DNA from: Candidatus Hydrogenedentota bacterium
GTDB lineage: Bacteria; Hydrogenedentota; Hydrogenedentia; Hydrogenedentales; CAITNO01
DNA length: 51,444 nt
Direction: 5' to 3'
NCBI GenBank assembly: GCA_012730105.1
Contig: JAAYBJ010000296.1
Coordinates: 1-51,444 of the forward strand
Both the position numbers and the translations under genes were made by a program. Within the stretch, counting starts at the first letter, position 1, and each line of letters starts with the position of its first letter. This document shows, piece after piece, positions 44,967-51,444 of this stretch. The notes under the pieces are model-generated. The model had not been told where the DNA came from and ran no database searches. It worked only from the letters and a program-made list of their open reading frames with translations.

Positions 44967-46149
44967 AACACACGCACTCCCTAGAATGTGCATGCAGAAA
45001 CGAACCGGCGCCGATGCCCTGGCATATGTTAAGTTGAACGGGGTCAGGCGCTATTGCGGACTATGGGACACCAACGAGGCCCAGCAAGCCTATGAACGGC
45101 TGATAGGCGAATGGCTGCAGCGAGGCCGGGCGCCCGAACTGCCACCGGCACACCTGTGCACCGTCAACGAGGCCGTGGAGGCATATCTCGTTTATTGTGA
45201 GTCGTACTATGCGACAAGCCCCAAACAGACCCTGGATACCGTCATACTGGCATTGCGGAATTTATGCGGGCTGTATGGACGCATGCCCATATCTGAATTG
45301 ACCGGGTTGCACATCAAGGCGCTGAGGGAAACGCTGATCAACCGGCGCGGCAAAGGCGACCCAGACCGCCCTACACTGAACGTAACCACGATCAACCGGC
45401 GCATTGAGATAATCAAGCGCATGGTGAAGTATGCGGTATCTATTGACCTGTGCCCGGCTGAGGTGCTGGTCAAGGTAAACGCCGTCGAGAATCTTGTCCC
45501 TGGCCGATGCGCGGCGCCGTCGCCCAGGAAGGTGATGCCTGTGCCCGTGGAGGATATCGAGGCGACTAAAGAACATCTGAACCGCACGGTATGCGCCCTG
45601 GTGGATCTGCAACTGGCCTGTGGCGCCCGTCCTGGTGAATTGGTGAACTTGCGGCGCTGTGACATACTCCAGGTGTCTGATGATCTTTGGGAAGTCCCGC
45701 TCGAACAACACAAGATGGCCCACCGCGGCCGGCGCCGTGTGTTACTTTTCGGCCCTGCCAGTATTGCAGTCCTGAAGCCCGTGTTGTTACGCACAAAACA
45801 GGACGGCTATCTTTTTCCCGCGTCTGATGGCATGCTCCCCCGCATCGAGGCCGCCCATGGTCACCGGCGACCAAACCAGAAGCCTAATAAGAAAAAAAGC
45901 GACCGGGTAGTCGGTCCATGTTACACGGTCGCCACCTACAGACGCGCCATACACCGCGTATGCGACGAGCACGATATTTTGAAGTGGAGCCCGAACCGAC
46001 TGCGCCACAATTACGGGACCGAGGTAAGACGCCGTGCAAATTTGGAAGCGGCCAGGTTATTGCTGGGTCACGGCGAGCAGAAAACCAGCGAGATATACGC
46101 CGAGCAAGACCTGACCGCGGCGCGGGAATTGGCGCGTAAACTTTCTTAA
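44959..46149 (+). CDS. int: Tyrosine recombinase / integrase
   Basis: The 396-residue protein has an N-terminal AP2-like strand region (ALAYVKLNGVRRYCGLWDT), a SAM-like core-binding domain at about 68-175, and the catalytic domain. Active-site residues visible are the first Arg in ACGARPGELVNLR, a Lys-bearing strand in VPLEQHKMAHRGRRRVLLF, Arg349 in RLRHNYG, His371 in LLGHGEQ, and nucleophile Tyr380 in TSEIYAE. It should integrate the element at the tRNA-Gly 3' end. The start at 44959 follows GGAGGGCGGG; upstream extension would overlap the small Cys-rich gene. Confidence 0.93.
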   Translation: MPKTHALPRMCMQKRTGADALAYVKLNGVRRYCGLWDTNEAQQAYERLIGEWLQRGRAPELPPAHLCTVNEAVEAYLVYCESYYATSPKQTLDTVILALRNLCGLYGRMPISELTGLHIKALRETLINRRGKGDPDRPTLNVTTINRRIEIIKRMVKYAVSIDLCPAEVLVKVNAVENLVPGRCAAPSPRKVMPVPVEDIEATKEHLNRTVCALVDLQLACGARPGELVNLRRCDILQVSDDLWEVPLEQHKMAHRGRRRVLLFGPASIAVLKPVLLRTKQDGYLFPASDGMLPRIEAAHGHRRPNQKPNKKKSDRVVGPCYTVATYRRAIHRVCDEHDILKWSPNRLRHNYGTEVRRRANLEAARLLLGHGEQKTSEIYAEQDLTAARELARKLS

Positions 46150-46165
46150 AATGTAATGAGGTGGC

Positions 46166-46195
46166 TTGACTTGAAGTCACCTGTTATGATATGAT
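46166..46195 (+). promoter_or_regulatory. Promoter with overlapping imperfect operator
   Basis: TTGACT (46166-46171) and TATGAT (46190-46195) are 18 bases apart. An imperfect inverted repeat (AGGTGGCTT and AAGTCACCT, 46159-46182) covers the -35 box. The -10 box ends only 9 bases before the next ATG at 46205, so the transcript would be almost leaderless. Confidence 0.6.
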
Positions 46196-46204
46196 AGAGA
46201 CAAC

Positions 46205-46474
46205 ATGATCGAGAGCGTTACAGACATAACCGAAGATAAGCTCAGCGGCGGTCAGGTGATATATGCACCTCCCGGCCCGGATGAACACATCAAGGTTATT
46301 GCTCGCGAGATTAAAGATGGCGAGATTGCCGTATGGGTAGATACACGGACTGCCCATAAATACCGCACCTTACACGGCCGTGCACAAAAGGCCGGTTTTA
46401 AAGGAAAAGCAAAAACAGCATTTCTTGAGTACCACTACAAGGTGCTCGCAGCAAAATTAAAAGAGCCTTTTTAG
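46205..46474 (+). CDS. Small uncharacterised island protein
   Basis: The 89-residue basic protein has no family I recognise. It is mixed alpha/beta (GQVIYAPPGPDEHIKVIAREIKDGEIAVWVDTRTAHKY) with a Lys-rich C-terminal helix. It directly follows a good promoter but has no ribosome-binding site, which fits leaderless translation. It lies between the integrase and the DUF1580-like gene in the same direction. A terminator-like structure follows it at 46500-46557. Confidence 0.6.
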   Translation: MIESVTDITEDKLSGGQVIYAPPGPDEHIKVIAREIKDGEIAVWVDTRTAHKYRTLHGRAQKAGFKGKAKTAFLEYHYKVLAAKLKEPF

Positions 46475-46499
46475 ACTGTAAGCCCGCCATAGTTGTGTG

Positions 46500-46557
46500 A
46501 AACTCCAGTCTTGTTACGCGTGGTGACATGCGCATTTACAAGACTAGGAGTTTTTTT
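46500..46557 (+). promoter_or_regulatory. Terminator-like hairpin enclosing the ribosome-binding site of the next gene
   Basis: AAACTCCAGTCTTGT (46500-46514) pairs with ACAAGACTAGGAGTTT (46538-46553), with one bulge, giving a stem of about 15 bp. Inside it GCGTG (46518-46522) and CATGC can pair around GTGA, a GNRA-type tetraloop. The right arm contains AGGAG, and a seven-T run (46551-46557) touches the ATG at 46558. The structure could stop transcription or hide the ribosome-binding site. Confidence 0.6.
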
Positions 46558-46884
46558 ATGGACAAGCAGTTTTTGAGTTTGGCCGAGGGGGCCAGGATTG
46601 TACCCACCTGTAATGGGAAAAGGTGCTCCACACAAACCTTATGGCGATGGTGCTCACGGGGCGTAAACGGTCACCGGTTGAAACACTATAGATTCGGGAA
46701 AAGAATCGCCGTCACGCTGGAAGATCTGGTCGAATTCGGGCGTATCCTTGCAGAGGCCCACCCGGTCCCGAATATCAACCCGCCTGCGAGAAAGCCTTCC
46801 GTAAAATCTGTTTCCGACAAACAACGGGAAAAGCAGATTGAACATGCCGAGGCGCGTCTGCGTGCTCGTGGCGTGCTGGACTGA
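46558..46884 (+). CDS. DUF1580-like helix-turn-helix protein
   Basis: The 108-residue protein has an N-terminal MerR/excisionase-like winged helix typical of DUF1580: FLSLAEGARIVPTCNGKRCSTQTLWRWCSRGVNGHRLKHYRFGKRIAVTLEDLVEFG. A basic helical tail follows. Such proteins are common in mobile elements of Planctomycetes relatives and are thought to act as excisionases or transcription regulators. AGGAG is 7 bases before the ATG at 46558 and is locked in the hairpin described at 46500. An upstream in-frame ATG (46528) lies inside that hairpin. Confidence 0.8.
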   Translation: MDKQFLSLAEGARIVPTCNGKRCSTQTLWRWCSRGVNGHRLKHYRFGKRIAVTLEDLVEFGRILAEAHPVPNINPPARKPSVKSVSDKQREKQIEHAEARLRARGVLD

Positions 46885-46898
46885 GGGAGGCGCCACAA

Positions 46899-47255
46899 AT
46901 GAACCAAAAAAAATGGCGGCCCGCAACAGACCGCCGAAATCGCTTATCTAACCACAGCATACCACAACGTGTGCTGAACATCAAACTATCCCTGCCACCA
47001 GTCCTGTTTTACCTGGACGAGATCCAACGGTTTGAGCCCAAGCGAGAAAGCGGCTGGATAAATTCGGGGCTATGCCCATTCCACAACGACAAGAACGTCG
47101 GTAGCTTTTCCGTCAACCTGGACAGCGGCGCCTTCAAGTGTTTTTCATGCGGCACTGCCGGAGGCGACGTTATCGCCTTCTACCGGCTGAAGTATTGCTG
47201 TGATTTTATGACGGCATTGGCCGATCTGGAAGGGAGGTGCGGCTTATGGCGATAG
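46899..47255 (+). CDS. CHC2 zinc-finger protein, detached primase finger
   Basis: The 118-residue protein has the CHC2 zinc ribbon of DnaG-type primases: C59-P-F-H62 and C81-F-S-C84 with the linking strands SFSVNLDSGAFK and GGDVIAFY. It has no polymerase domain of its own. The next gene overlaps its end by 10 bases and begins with a TOPRIM domain, so the two together make up a primase. The first 45 residues are basic and may bind DNA. The start follows GGGAGG. It probably primes replication of the element. Confidence 0.87.
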   Translation: MNQKKWRPATDRRNRLSNHSIPQRVLNIKLSLPPVLFYLDEIQRFEPKRESGWINSGLCPFHNDKNVGSFSVNLDSGAFKCFSCGTAGGDVIAFYRLKYCCDFMTALADLEGRCGLWR

Positions 47256-49282
47256 CAACCCAACCTCAAACATGGCGCCACACCTATTACCGACCTGATG
47301 GTACTGTTCACCACACTGTAATCAGGGCCGACAAACCTGATGGTAAGCGCGGACGGATACGGCGCGAACCGGAAGGCGCGGAAGGCATTTTTCAGGTTTT
47401 GGGCAGCCATGACATTTTACAGACTGCCGCGGGAAACACGACTATTTTTATTTGTGAGGGCGAAAAGAAAGCGCAACACCTCCTGGACCTGGGACTTGTC
47501 GCAACTACCAGCGGCGGCAGCACGTCGGCGCATTCCGCGGACTGGATGCCGCTAGCACGGTTTAATGATGTTGTCATACTGCCAGACCACGACAAGCCAG
47601 GCTCCAAGTATGCCCAGGATGTTGTGAATATCCTGGCCGGATTGCCTGGGCAACGGGATATGTATGTCTGTGACCTGCCAGGGCTGGCCGAGGGTGAAGA
47701 TGTTGCCGACTTCCTGGTAGACCATGATAAAGCCGACCTGCTTGCCGCCATTGAAAAATACGGACTACAGGCACGGCCAGATGTTGTTGAAGTGAACGGC
47801 TGGCCGGAACCGCGGCCGGTTGTGTCAGTTTTGTCAGTGCCCTCACAGGTACTTCCCAAAATGTTGCCGGCGTCCATATGTGACTGGGTGTTTGATGCCG
47901 CTGAACGGATGCAAGGCCCGGTAGATTATGTGGCCGTAAGCGCCCTTGTTTCTATGAGCGCACTTGTGGGCCGGCAGTTATGTATCCGACCGAAAGAGCG
48001 GGATTCATGGGCTGTCGTTCCGAATATATGGGGCGCCATTGTGGGCCCGCCGGCACAAATGAAAACACCTTGTCTGAAAGAGGCACGGCGCTTCCTGGAT
48101 AAACTAGACAGGGAATCCCAGGCAGAATATGAGCAGGCGTTTCAGGCCTACGAGAGGCAAGTCTTGTTTTATGATGTGACATGTAAGGCCGTCAAGGGCA
48201 AGGCTGTCAAAGCCAAGACGCAAGCGGACCGAGAAAATACCCTGGATGACATTCCTGACGCGCCCGAACCGCCGATACGCACCCGCAACTATACACAAGA
48301 TGCAACGGTTGAGAAACTGCAAGACTTACTGAAATCTAATCCGCGTGGATTACTGATGATGCGGGATGAACTTGTCGGTTTTTTGCGGAGCCTGGACAAG
48401 CCGGGGCAGGAAGGTTCACGCGCCTTTTTTCTGGAGTGCTGGGAGGGGAACGGCAGGTTCCTTGTGGACCGTATCGGCCGCGGCTCCTCTGTCATAGACG
48501 GCGCCTGTCTGGCCGTGCTGGGAGGGACCACACCCGGCGGCATAAGCGAATACGTTTATGATGCCATGAGTAATGGAACGGGCAACGACGGACTACTCCA
48601 ACGGTTTAGCCTGATTGCATACCCGGAAATCCTGCCGAACTTCACTTATGTAGACCGCTCACCCAATGACCAGGCGGCCGCCCGTGCTGAAGAGGCATTC
48701 CGTCGCTGTAGCAATATTGACCACGAAAGCATGGGCGCCACTTGCTACCCGGATAGCCTGCCATTCCTGAGATACGACAGCACGGCGCAAGGATATTTTG
48801 AAGACTGGTATACCGACCTGATGGTGCGTTGCCGGCGCGATGATGAGCACCCGGCGATACAGGCCCATATCCAAAAGTTTACGAAACTCGTGCCGGCGTT
48901 AAGCCTGGTGTTTCATGTCTGCGATGGCGGGACCGGACCCGTTAAGCCAGGACCACTCGTCCAGGCGATAGCATGGGCCGAATACGCTGAATCCCATGCG
49001 CGGAAATTATACGAGTCTACCTTCCATGATGCGGCCGTGAGTGCTGCAGGTAGTCTACTGCGCCACATTGACGGAGGCGACCTGGAAAATAATTTTAGTG
49101 CCCGGGATGTGGGACGTAAGTGCTGGACCGGGCTGACAAGCCAGGAGCAGATACAAGGCGCCCTGGATGAATTACTAGACACTGGACACGTTCGCAGGTA
49201 TGCCGACAAAAAACAGGACGGAGGGCGCCCTACCTTCCGTTATGAAATCCACCCGAACTACAGGAGAAATATCGATGAGTAA
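47246..49282 (+). CDS. TOPRIM plus DUF3987 (YfjI-like) replication protein
   Basis: The 678-residue protein has an N-terminal TOPRIM domain at about 60-160 (TIFICEGEKKA with the catalytic Glu, VVILPDHDKPG with the DxD metal site). From about 215 comes the DUF3987 region (VALSALVG-type entry, VGPPAQMKTPCLKEA in place of a Walker A, LLMMRDELVGFLRSLDK, FLECWEGNGRFLVDRIG, LAVLGGTTPGGI, NDGLLQRFSLIAYPE). DUF3987 is a helicase-like ATPase fold. A variable C-terminal winged-helix segment ends the protein. ATG 47246 follows GGGAGG; GTG at 47237 is possible. A nine-base-period array lies at the TOPRIM-DUF3987 junction (47824-47845, VSVLSVPS). Confidence 0.85.
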   Translation: MAIATQPQTWRHTYYRPDGTVHHTVIRADKPDGKRGRIRREPEGAEGIFQVLGSHDILQTAAGNTTIFICEGEKKAQHLLDLGLVATTSGGSTSAHSADWMPLARFNDVVILPDHDKPGSKYAQDVVNILAGLPGQRDMYVCDLPGLAEGEDVADFLVDHDKADLLAAIEKYGLQARPDVVEVNGWPEPRPVVSVLSVPSQVLPKMLPASICDWVFDAAERMQGPVDYVAVSALVSMSALVGRQLCIRPKERDSWAVVPNIWGAIVGPPAQMKTPCLKEARRFLDKLDRESQAEYEQAFQAYERQVLFYDVTCKAVKGKAVKAKTQADRENTLDDIPDAPEPPIRTRNYTQDATVEKLQDLLKSNPRGLLMMRDELVGFLRSLDKPGQEGSRAFFLECWEGNGRFLVDRIGRGSSVIDGACLAVLGGTTPGGISEYVYDAMSNGTGNDGLLQRFSLIAYPEILPNFTYVDRSPNDQAAARAEEAFRRCSNIDHESMGATCYPDSLPFLRYDSTAQGYFEDWYTDLMVRCRRDDEHPAIQAHIQKFTKLVPALSLVFHVCDGGTGPVKPGPLVQAIAWAEYAESHARKLYESTFHDAAVSAAGSLLRHIDGGDLENNFSARDVGRKCWTGLTSQEQIQGALDELLDTGHVRRYADKKQDGGRPTFRYEIHPNYRRNIDE

Positions 49283-49748
49283 GTGGACTACACTTCTTGA
49301 CCAGTATATAAATTTTGAAACAAGCGCCCGGGAATCCACTGACGAAACTGACGAAACCCACACGGAGCATGTTGACGAAACAAGAAAAATAACAAAGCCT
49401 GATAGTTTCGTCAGTTTTGACAGTGACTTTTCAGTCCCGCGTTTTGAAAACACACAAGACGCTGAAACAATCATTGAACGCGCAGCCATCCAGGAATACG
49501 ACGCCGATCTCGAGCGGGACCGGGCAAACATGGAGGCGGCCGCGGCCTATGACCGGAGCCGGCAATCCTATGAACAGGCGAACCCTGGCCGGGATCCGCG
49601 CAACGTGGAAGCCCTGTACCGGGCCTATATCGCCCGTTGGCAACCAGGCCATGAAGGCGACATGCCGGCAGTCCCGCCATGCACCCGCGGGAATGCGGAA
49701 TTGTGGCGGGCATGGTGGCGCAGGGTGGAAGGAGGTTGCCATGCTTGA
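49275..49748 (+). CDS. Uncharacterised island protein with TDE/FVS repeats
   Basis: The 157-residue protein is not recognised. Its first half is low-complexity (ESTDETDETH..VDETRK, then SFVSFDSDFS) and is encoded by nine-base-period repeats in opposing orientations. The second half is charged and Ala/Arg-rich with the conserved-looking ending AELWRAWWRRVEGG, a helical motif often at the end of primase-associated small proteins. It starts after AGGAG, overlaps the previous gene by 8 bases, and runs to 8 bases beyond the start of the next gene. Confidence 0.65.
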   Translation: MSKWTTLLDQYINFETSARESTDETDETHTEHVDETRKITKPDSFVSFDSDFSVPRFENTQDAETIIERAAIQEYDADLERDRANMEAAAAYDRSRQSYEQANPGRDPRNVEALYRAYIARWQPGHEGDMPAVPPCTRGNAELWRAWWRRVEGGCHA

Positions 49749-50214
49749 TTTTAACGGCCAGCCCCTGGCCATGGATTCAGAATCCAACGACCTGATAATC
49801 GAGATGGTGCGACGGGCCGCCATGGGCATATCCCTGGATGAACCGCCGCTTAGAAAAGATGGGCGCATATTTGCGCCCGATGTAACCACAACCGCGGCCC
49901 ACGCGCCGCAAGGGAGCACACGTATGAGCATTTCATTGAACGAGGCAATCGGAAAAACAATCAAAAAGTTTGAACAGGACAAGGCGCGAACCGCCACGGC
50001 AACACGACCGGCGAAGGCGACACCCAAACCGACGAAGATTTCCGCGGCAGTCACCCGGGCCGCGAACGCGGGGCCGGTAACGTGGAACGAAATTGTCGCC
50101 CTCATTGCGAAACGGGACAAGATTTCCTTGAGTGAGGCGGCACGGCGGGCATGCAAGGAATGCCCCGACATTCACCCGATTTCTAAAATTCGGGCCGCAC
50201 GGAGGGCTCAATGA
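49741..50214 (+). CDS. Uncharacterised island protein
   Basis: The 157-residue protein has an acidic N-terminal third and a basic, Ala/Thr/Lys-rich linker (about 80-110). The C-terminal part, TWNEIVALIAKRDKISLSEAARRACKECPDIHPI, resembles a small helical DNA-binding module. No known family is identified. GGAGG lies upstream of the ATG at 49741. The preceding gene overlaps it by 8 bases and the next gene begins at its stop codon, so it belongs to the same transcription unit. Confidence 0.65.
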   Translation: MLDFNGQPLAMDSESNDLIIEMVRRAAMGISLDEPPLRKDGRIFAPDVTTTAAHAPQGSTRMSISLNEAIGKTIKKFEQDKARTATATRPAKATPKPTKISAAVTRAANAGPVTWNEIVALIAKRDKISLSEAARRACKECPDIHPISKIRAARRAQ

Positions 50215-50702
50215 TGACCACACAACAAAAGATTGACGCTATTGTCTGGTTTAAGCGATGGTTCGGCCTGGGGATAAGCGAAAGATTTCGCGCCAATAGG
50301 CTTTGTCCGGTCTGCGGCAGCTGGAGCTGCGCCGTCTCGCACGGCACACATGAGTATGGGCGCCTTCGCCCCGGCTGGGTGTGCGACCGATGCCACAATA
50401 GCGGCGTGGGCGTATTTTCCCTGGTTCGCGCCTTGACCAAAGGCACGCCGACGCTGGCCGCCGCCGCTCGGTGGTTGGAGGGCCAAGGTGTTACTATTTC
50501 GCCCGAAGTCCTGGAGACGGGACACGGCATATTCCCGCTGGGCGAACACGGAGCAAATCTGATGGCGCACCAGGAGGCCGCCCGTCGCGCTTCCGCACGT
50601 AAGGAGCAAAACCAGGTTGAGACGCAACCGACGACCGAAGCGCGAATAGCGGCACTTGAGACTGAACTGGCCGCGCTGAAGGCCGCGAGGGCGAAGAAAT
50701 GA
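50214..50702 (+). CDS. Zinc-ribbon protein with coiled-coil tail
   Basis: The 162-residue protein has two CxxC pairs (C31/C34 in LCPVCGSW and C57/C60 in VCDRCHNS), a zinc ribbon like those of primase-associated proteins. A helical middle is followed by a C-terminal heptad region (ARIAALETELAALKAARAKK) that should form a coiled coil. The second ATG of ATGATG (50214) is 7 bases after GGAGGG and is preferred over 50211. The stop overlaps the next ATG (ATGA). It may bind DNA as part of the replication module. Confidence 0.7.
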   Translation: MTTQQKIDAIVWFKRWFGLGISERFRANRLCPVCGSWSCAVSHGTHEYGRLRPGWVCDRCHNSGVGVFSLVRALTKGTPTLAAAARWLEGQGVTISPEVLETGHGIFPLGEHGANLMAHQEAARRASARKEQNQVETQPTTEARIAALETELAALKAARAKK

Positions 50703-51124
50703 CTCTTGATAACGATGACATCGTTGTCGTCCGCAGGATGATTGCATTGCTCGAAGATGACGCCGCGTTCCTTGCCGGCGAAAACGGCAAAGGCGCCGCA
50801 CGTTTGCGGGAGCAGGAGTTGTCCGTTATGTCGCGCCTGAAGCGGCTCCACGACGACGCTGTGAAGTCTGACAGCAAGCAGCATGATGATGGTCTATACA
50901 CCAAGCCTGTCCCATGTGTTCCGAGGGCCTGCCGGGAGTCCTGCCTGAGCGATGACGACGAACCGCCGCAAAACTTTCGGCGACTCGGACCGCCCCCGCG
51001 GGAAGCCTATGCCGAAAGTGAACCCGAGCCCGAACCGCGGCGACCTGTCACGGGACCGGCTCCGAAGATCATTACCGACTGCAACAGTATACCCCCATGC
51101 TGGGGAAACATATTCGACGATTAA
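50699..51124 (+). CDS. Uncharacterised acidic island protein
   Basis: The 141-residue protein has an N-terminal two-helix region (DDIVVVRRMIALLEDDAAFLAGENGKGAARLREQELSVMSRLKRLHDD) and a disordered Pro/Glu-rich tail (about 85-125, ESEPEPEPRRPV). I do not recognise the family. The ATGA overlap with the zinc-ribbon gene indicates translational coupling. It is the last gene of the packed run from 46899. Confidence 0.6.
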   Translation: MTLDNDDIVVVRRMIALLEDDAAFLAGENGKGAARLREQELSVMSRLKRLHDDAVKSDSKQHDDGLYTKPVPCVPRACRESCLSDDDEPPQNFRRLGPPPREAYAESEPEPEPRRPVTGPAPKIITDCNSIPPCWGNIFDD

Positions 51125-51434
51125 GTCTATCCTCCGTGGATGTGCGCGCGCGAAGCACATCCATAACCGGCGCGGGCGGGGCTGTCAAACACAATTTGGT
51201 TTCGGCAAACATGACAGACGCCCGCGCCACCCGGGGGGATAGGTTCTTCCCGGGCGTTTCCAGCGAGGTTCGGGAACCACCCTCCCCTATGTTTTTGTCC
51301 GCACGCAGCACAAACTCGGTGAACTTGGAAAACGTCAAACAGTTAGATATCTAACATTCAGCCAATGATAGCAGGGCTAAAACAACACGCGGGATAGACC
51401 GTCGTGATCACTATTCGGTGAACAGGAAAACATT
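51125..51434. other. Non-coding stretch in the island
   Basis: I see no convincing gene here. A hairpin GGATGTGC/GCACATCC lies at about 51138-51162, just after the last gene, and may end its transcript. A 14-base palindrome GTTAGATATCTAAC at about 51341-51354 could be an operator. Open frames of 85-88 codons on both strands overlap each other and lack ribosome-binding sites. Confidence 0.5.
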
Positions 51435-51444
51435 ATGACCAGAG
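51435..51444 (+). CDS. Possible start of a further island gene (three codons only)
   Basis: An ATG at 51435 follows AGGAAA at 7-8 bases after a 310-base gap. Only ATG ACC AGA is visible before the window ends, so nothing can be said of the product. Confidence 0.3.

Larger units (their letters stand above)
44650..51444. mobile_element. Integrative element at tRNA-Gly (left end; right end outside window)
   Basis: The evidence is a tyrosine recombinase gene 276 bases downstream of the tRNA 3' end, reading away from it. After it come a regulator, a CHC2/TOPRIM/DUF3987 replication module and densely overlapping small genes, with no household gene. No capsid, portal, terminase or conjugation gene is visible in the 6.8 kb shown, so it may be a satellite, an integrative plasmid or the early region of a prophage. 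I did not find a second copy of the tRNA 3' end, so attR must lie beyond 51444. Confidence 0.8.

Noticed and set aside
51072-51354. Overlapping frames of 88 (minus) and 85 (plus) codons
   Set aside because: They overlap each other and the preceding gene, lack ribosome-binding sites, and show no family resemblance.

Overview
The window is a GC-rich bacterial chromosome segment. It is mostly ordinary housekeeping and polysaccharide-degradation genes up to about 44.6 kb, followed by the left part of a mobile element integrated at a tRNA-Gly gene. The mix suggests a PVC-like or Hydrogenedentota-like heterotroph. The supporting features are a Tat-exported Cys-type sulfatase, a ceramidase-like hydrolase, a secreted NPCBM plus HzsA-like plus c-haem protein, a two-module esterase, a PEP-CTERM-like sorting tail ending PVAG...RRRK, a DUF1580-type helix-turn-helix protein, and TTG or GTG starts at several genes. 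The phylum is my inference and no marker here fixes it.

Layout. 1-157 is the start of a zinc-dependent polyol dehydrogenase. 349-3321 (minus) is the translation cluster rpmE-prfA-prmC followed by queE. 3555-4793 (minus) is a surface-sorted Ig-domain protein. An AT-rich 0.5 kb gap precedes nrpR, a flippase-like membrane protein and a ceramidase-like enzyme (5354-8731, plus). A four-helix-bundle gene at 8810-9412 lies between two identical 31-bp repeats. recO converges on the pcrA-pheA operon. Rubrerythrin and an SDR follow, then two hybrid histidine kinases enclosing icd and serA (15273-24035, minus), a sulfatase, a DRE-TIM aldolase, a TolC-like lipoprotein, dnaE and pncC (24209-32702, minus), the large c-haem protein (33178-36507, minus), a DUF433/DUF5615 toxin-antitoxin-like pair, the esterase, then GH4 glucosidase, purC and purF on the plus strand.

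The island begins at tRNA-Gly(GCC) (44609-44683). It carries a small Cys-rich ORF, a tyrosine integrase, a small unknown protein, a DUF1580-like regulator, a primase split into a CHC2 finger and a TOPRIM-DUF3987 protein, and four overlapping small genes. These run as one tightly packed plus-strand unit. The right end is outside the window.

The most unusual signal is a family of degenerate nine-base-period arrays with a core [G/T]GAC at a fixed phase. They occur between genes at 221-256, 18393-18478 and 40546-40617, around and inside the four-helix-bundle gene, and inside island coding sequences. Several are paired head to head. Other non-coding structures are a serA leader with three competing hairpins, a terminator-like hairpin in the island that buries a ribosome-binding site, and two kinds of palindromic dispersed repeat.
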